A stretch of DNA of 5,284 nucleotides from Bacteroidota bacterium. Lineage in GTDB: Bacteria > Bacteroidota > Bacteroidia > Chitinophagales > Chitinophagaceae. Below the pieces are notes generated by a model, which was given only the letters and a program-made list of their open reading frames with translations, had not been told where the DNA came from and ran no database searches. This document shows positions 4,596-5,284 of the stretch, one piece after another; the stretch's first letter is position 1, and every line of letters begins with the position of its first letter. The position numbers were made by a program, and so were the translations under genes. The stretch lies in NCBI GenBank assembly GCA_023386395.1, contig JAEWJV010000160.1:1-5284 (forward strand). The letters run 5' to 3'.

Positions 4596-5284
4596 ATGAG
4601 CAGCACATCTTCAGCAGCGTTGCAGGAATTTAAAAATCTTGTTGCGCTAAAGTTTCAGTTATATAATAGTTTGTTTATTTCATTACCGTTTCACCGTATA
4701 GAAAAAACAGGGGTATTGCTTTCCTTATTTTTATTGGAGTGTGAAGAAGGCTTCGGCAAACATAAAAGCCCCGCAGATATTATTGATAACTTTTTAGAAA
4801 AAAATACTTCATACGAAAAAGAGGAAGAACGGATAGACCTTTTATTCCGGTTTGTGCAATATGCAGAACGGCAGGTGGTTTTGTTTGATGCATTGGAAGA
4901 TGCCGCTTTTACAGATGTAAATGATGTAAACGGCTCGGGCACAATAAAGCAATTGTGCTCGCAAATAACACAGATGCAGAAGGAAACCGATTTTGTAAAA
5001 AAGCTGAATGATTTTGCTGTACGCATTGTATTAACAGCGCATCCAACGCAGTTTTATACCGGTGAAGTTTTAGGTATTATAAACGATTTAAGCAGTGCTT
5101 TAAAAGATGATGATACGGAAGTGGTAAATAATTACCTGCAGCAGCTTGGCAGAACGCCTTTTCTTAAAAAACAAACGCCCACACCTTATGATGAAGCACT
5201 GAGCCTTTTATGGTTTTTGGAAAATGTATTTTACGATGCCGCTGGTAATATTATGTCAATTTTAAAAAACGACGTACAGGAATC
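4596..5284 (+). CDS. ppc: Phosphoenolpyruvate carboxylase, N-terminal part (runs off right edge)
   Basis: From ATG 4596 the frame stays open to the window end, giving 229 residues of an enzyme normally about 850-900 residues long. PEP carboxylase fixes bicarbonate onto PEP to make oxaloacetate, replenishing the TCA cycle in the cytoplasm. The key evidence is V-L-T-A-H-P-T-Q (145-152), the first PEPC signature, with H149 equivalent to the catalytic histidine of the E. coli enzyme (His138). Upstream, FQLYNSLFISLPFHRIEKTG (20-39) and ERQVVLFDALEDAAF (91-105), and downstream P-T-P-Y-D-E-A (195-201) with W-F-L-E-N-V-F-Y (206-213), match the Bacteroidota form as I remember it. Residues after TAHPTQ are F-Y-T-G rather than the usual x-x-R-[RK]. 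The second signature and C-terminal glycine loop are outside the window. It lies 44 bases after crtB; TATATTTA (4581-4588) is a near match to the Bacteroidota -7 box but lies very close to the start codon. Function is probably unrelated to carotenoids. Confidence 0.93.
   Translation, partial: MSSTSSAALQEFKNLVALKFQLYNSLFISLPFHRIEKTGVLLSLFLLECEEGFGKHKSPADIIDNFLEKNTSYEKEEERIDLLFRFVQYAERQVVLFDALEDAAFTDVNDVNGSGTIKQLCSQITQMQKETDFVKKLNDFAVRIVLTAHPTQFYTGEVLGIINDLSSALKDDDTEVVNNYLQQLGRTPFLKKQTPTPYDEALSLLWFLENVFYDAAGNIMSILKNDVQE

Noticed and set aside
4691..5026. Minus-strand 111-codon frame at the right side
   Set aside because: The plus strand over the same bases is the conserved N-terminal part of PEP carboxylase, so this serine-rich frame is a shadow.
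1..5284. Mobile element, CRISPR array, tRNA or rRNA
   Set aside because: I saw no transposase or integrase protein, no repeat-spacer array, no cloverleaf ending in CCA, and no rRNA-like stretch on either strand.

Overview
This 5.3 kb window is ordinary chromosomal DNA from a member of the Bacteroidota, most likely Chitinophagaceae or a close relative. The assignment rests on AT-rich DNA, the absence of Shine-Dalgarno sequences before the starts, and protein texture typical of that phylum. The last is clearest in the PEP carboxylase (TAHPTQFYTGEVLGI), CrtI (GPSWYWMPDIFERFF) and CrtB (ADEIVD, LRDIKAD). There is no sign of a mobile element, phage, CRISPR array, rRNA or tRNA. The taxonomic call comes from remembered family patterns, not a search.

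Layout: (1) Bases 1-225 on the minus strand are the first 75 codons of a GT4-type glycosyltransferase that runs off the left edge. (2) A 72-base divergent intergenic region separates it from a plus-strand GT2-type glycosyltransferase (298-1134). (3) After 41 bases comes dapD (1176-1988), a complete tetrahydrodipicolinate N-succinyltransferase of the lysine/meso-diaminopimelate pathway. (4) A 179-base gap holds a short inverted repeat and a strong stem-loop terminator (2074-2117). (5) crtI (2168-3658, GTG start) and crtB (3715-4551) form a carotenoid pair with a 56-base spacer that can fold into a stem-loop. (6) The 5' part of ppc, PEP carboxylase, starts at 4596 and runs off the right edge.

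How the genes relate: the two glycosyltransferases probably build a surface glycan or LPS core. DapD supplies the peptidoglycan precursor meso-DAP, so the left half has a cell-envelope flavour, though direct coupling is inference. CrtB condenses two geranylgeranyl diphosphates to phytoene and CrtI desaturates phytoene towards lycopene, so the pair gives the red or orange C40 backbone. No cyclase, hydroxylase or ketolase gene is visible here. PEP carboxylase is an anaplerotic enzyme and is probably just a neighbour.

I found no convincing undescribed system. The points most worth a second look are the edge-truncated GT4 gene hidden on the minus strand, the stem-loop in the crtI-crtB spacer, the A-tract cluster in crtI next to its C-terminal signature, and the divergent active-site surroundings in CrtB and Ppc.
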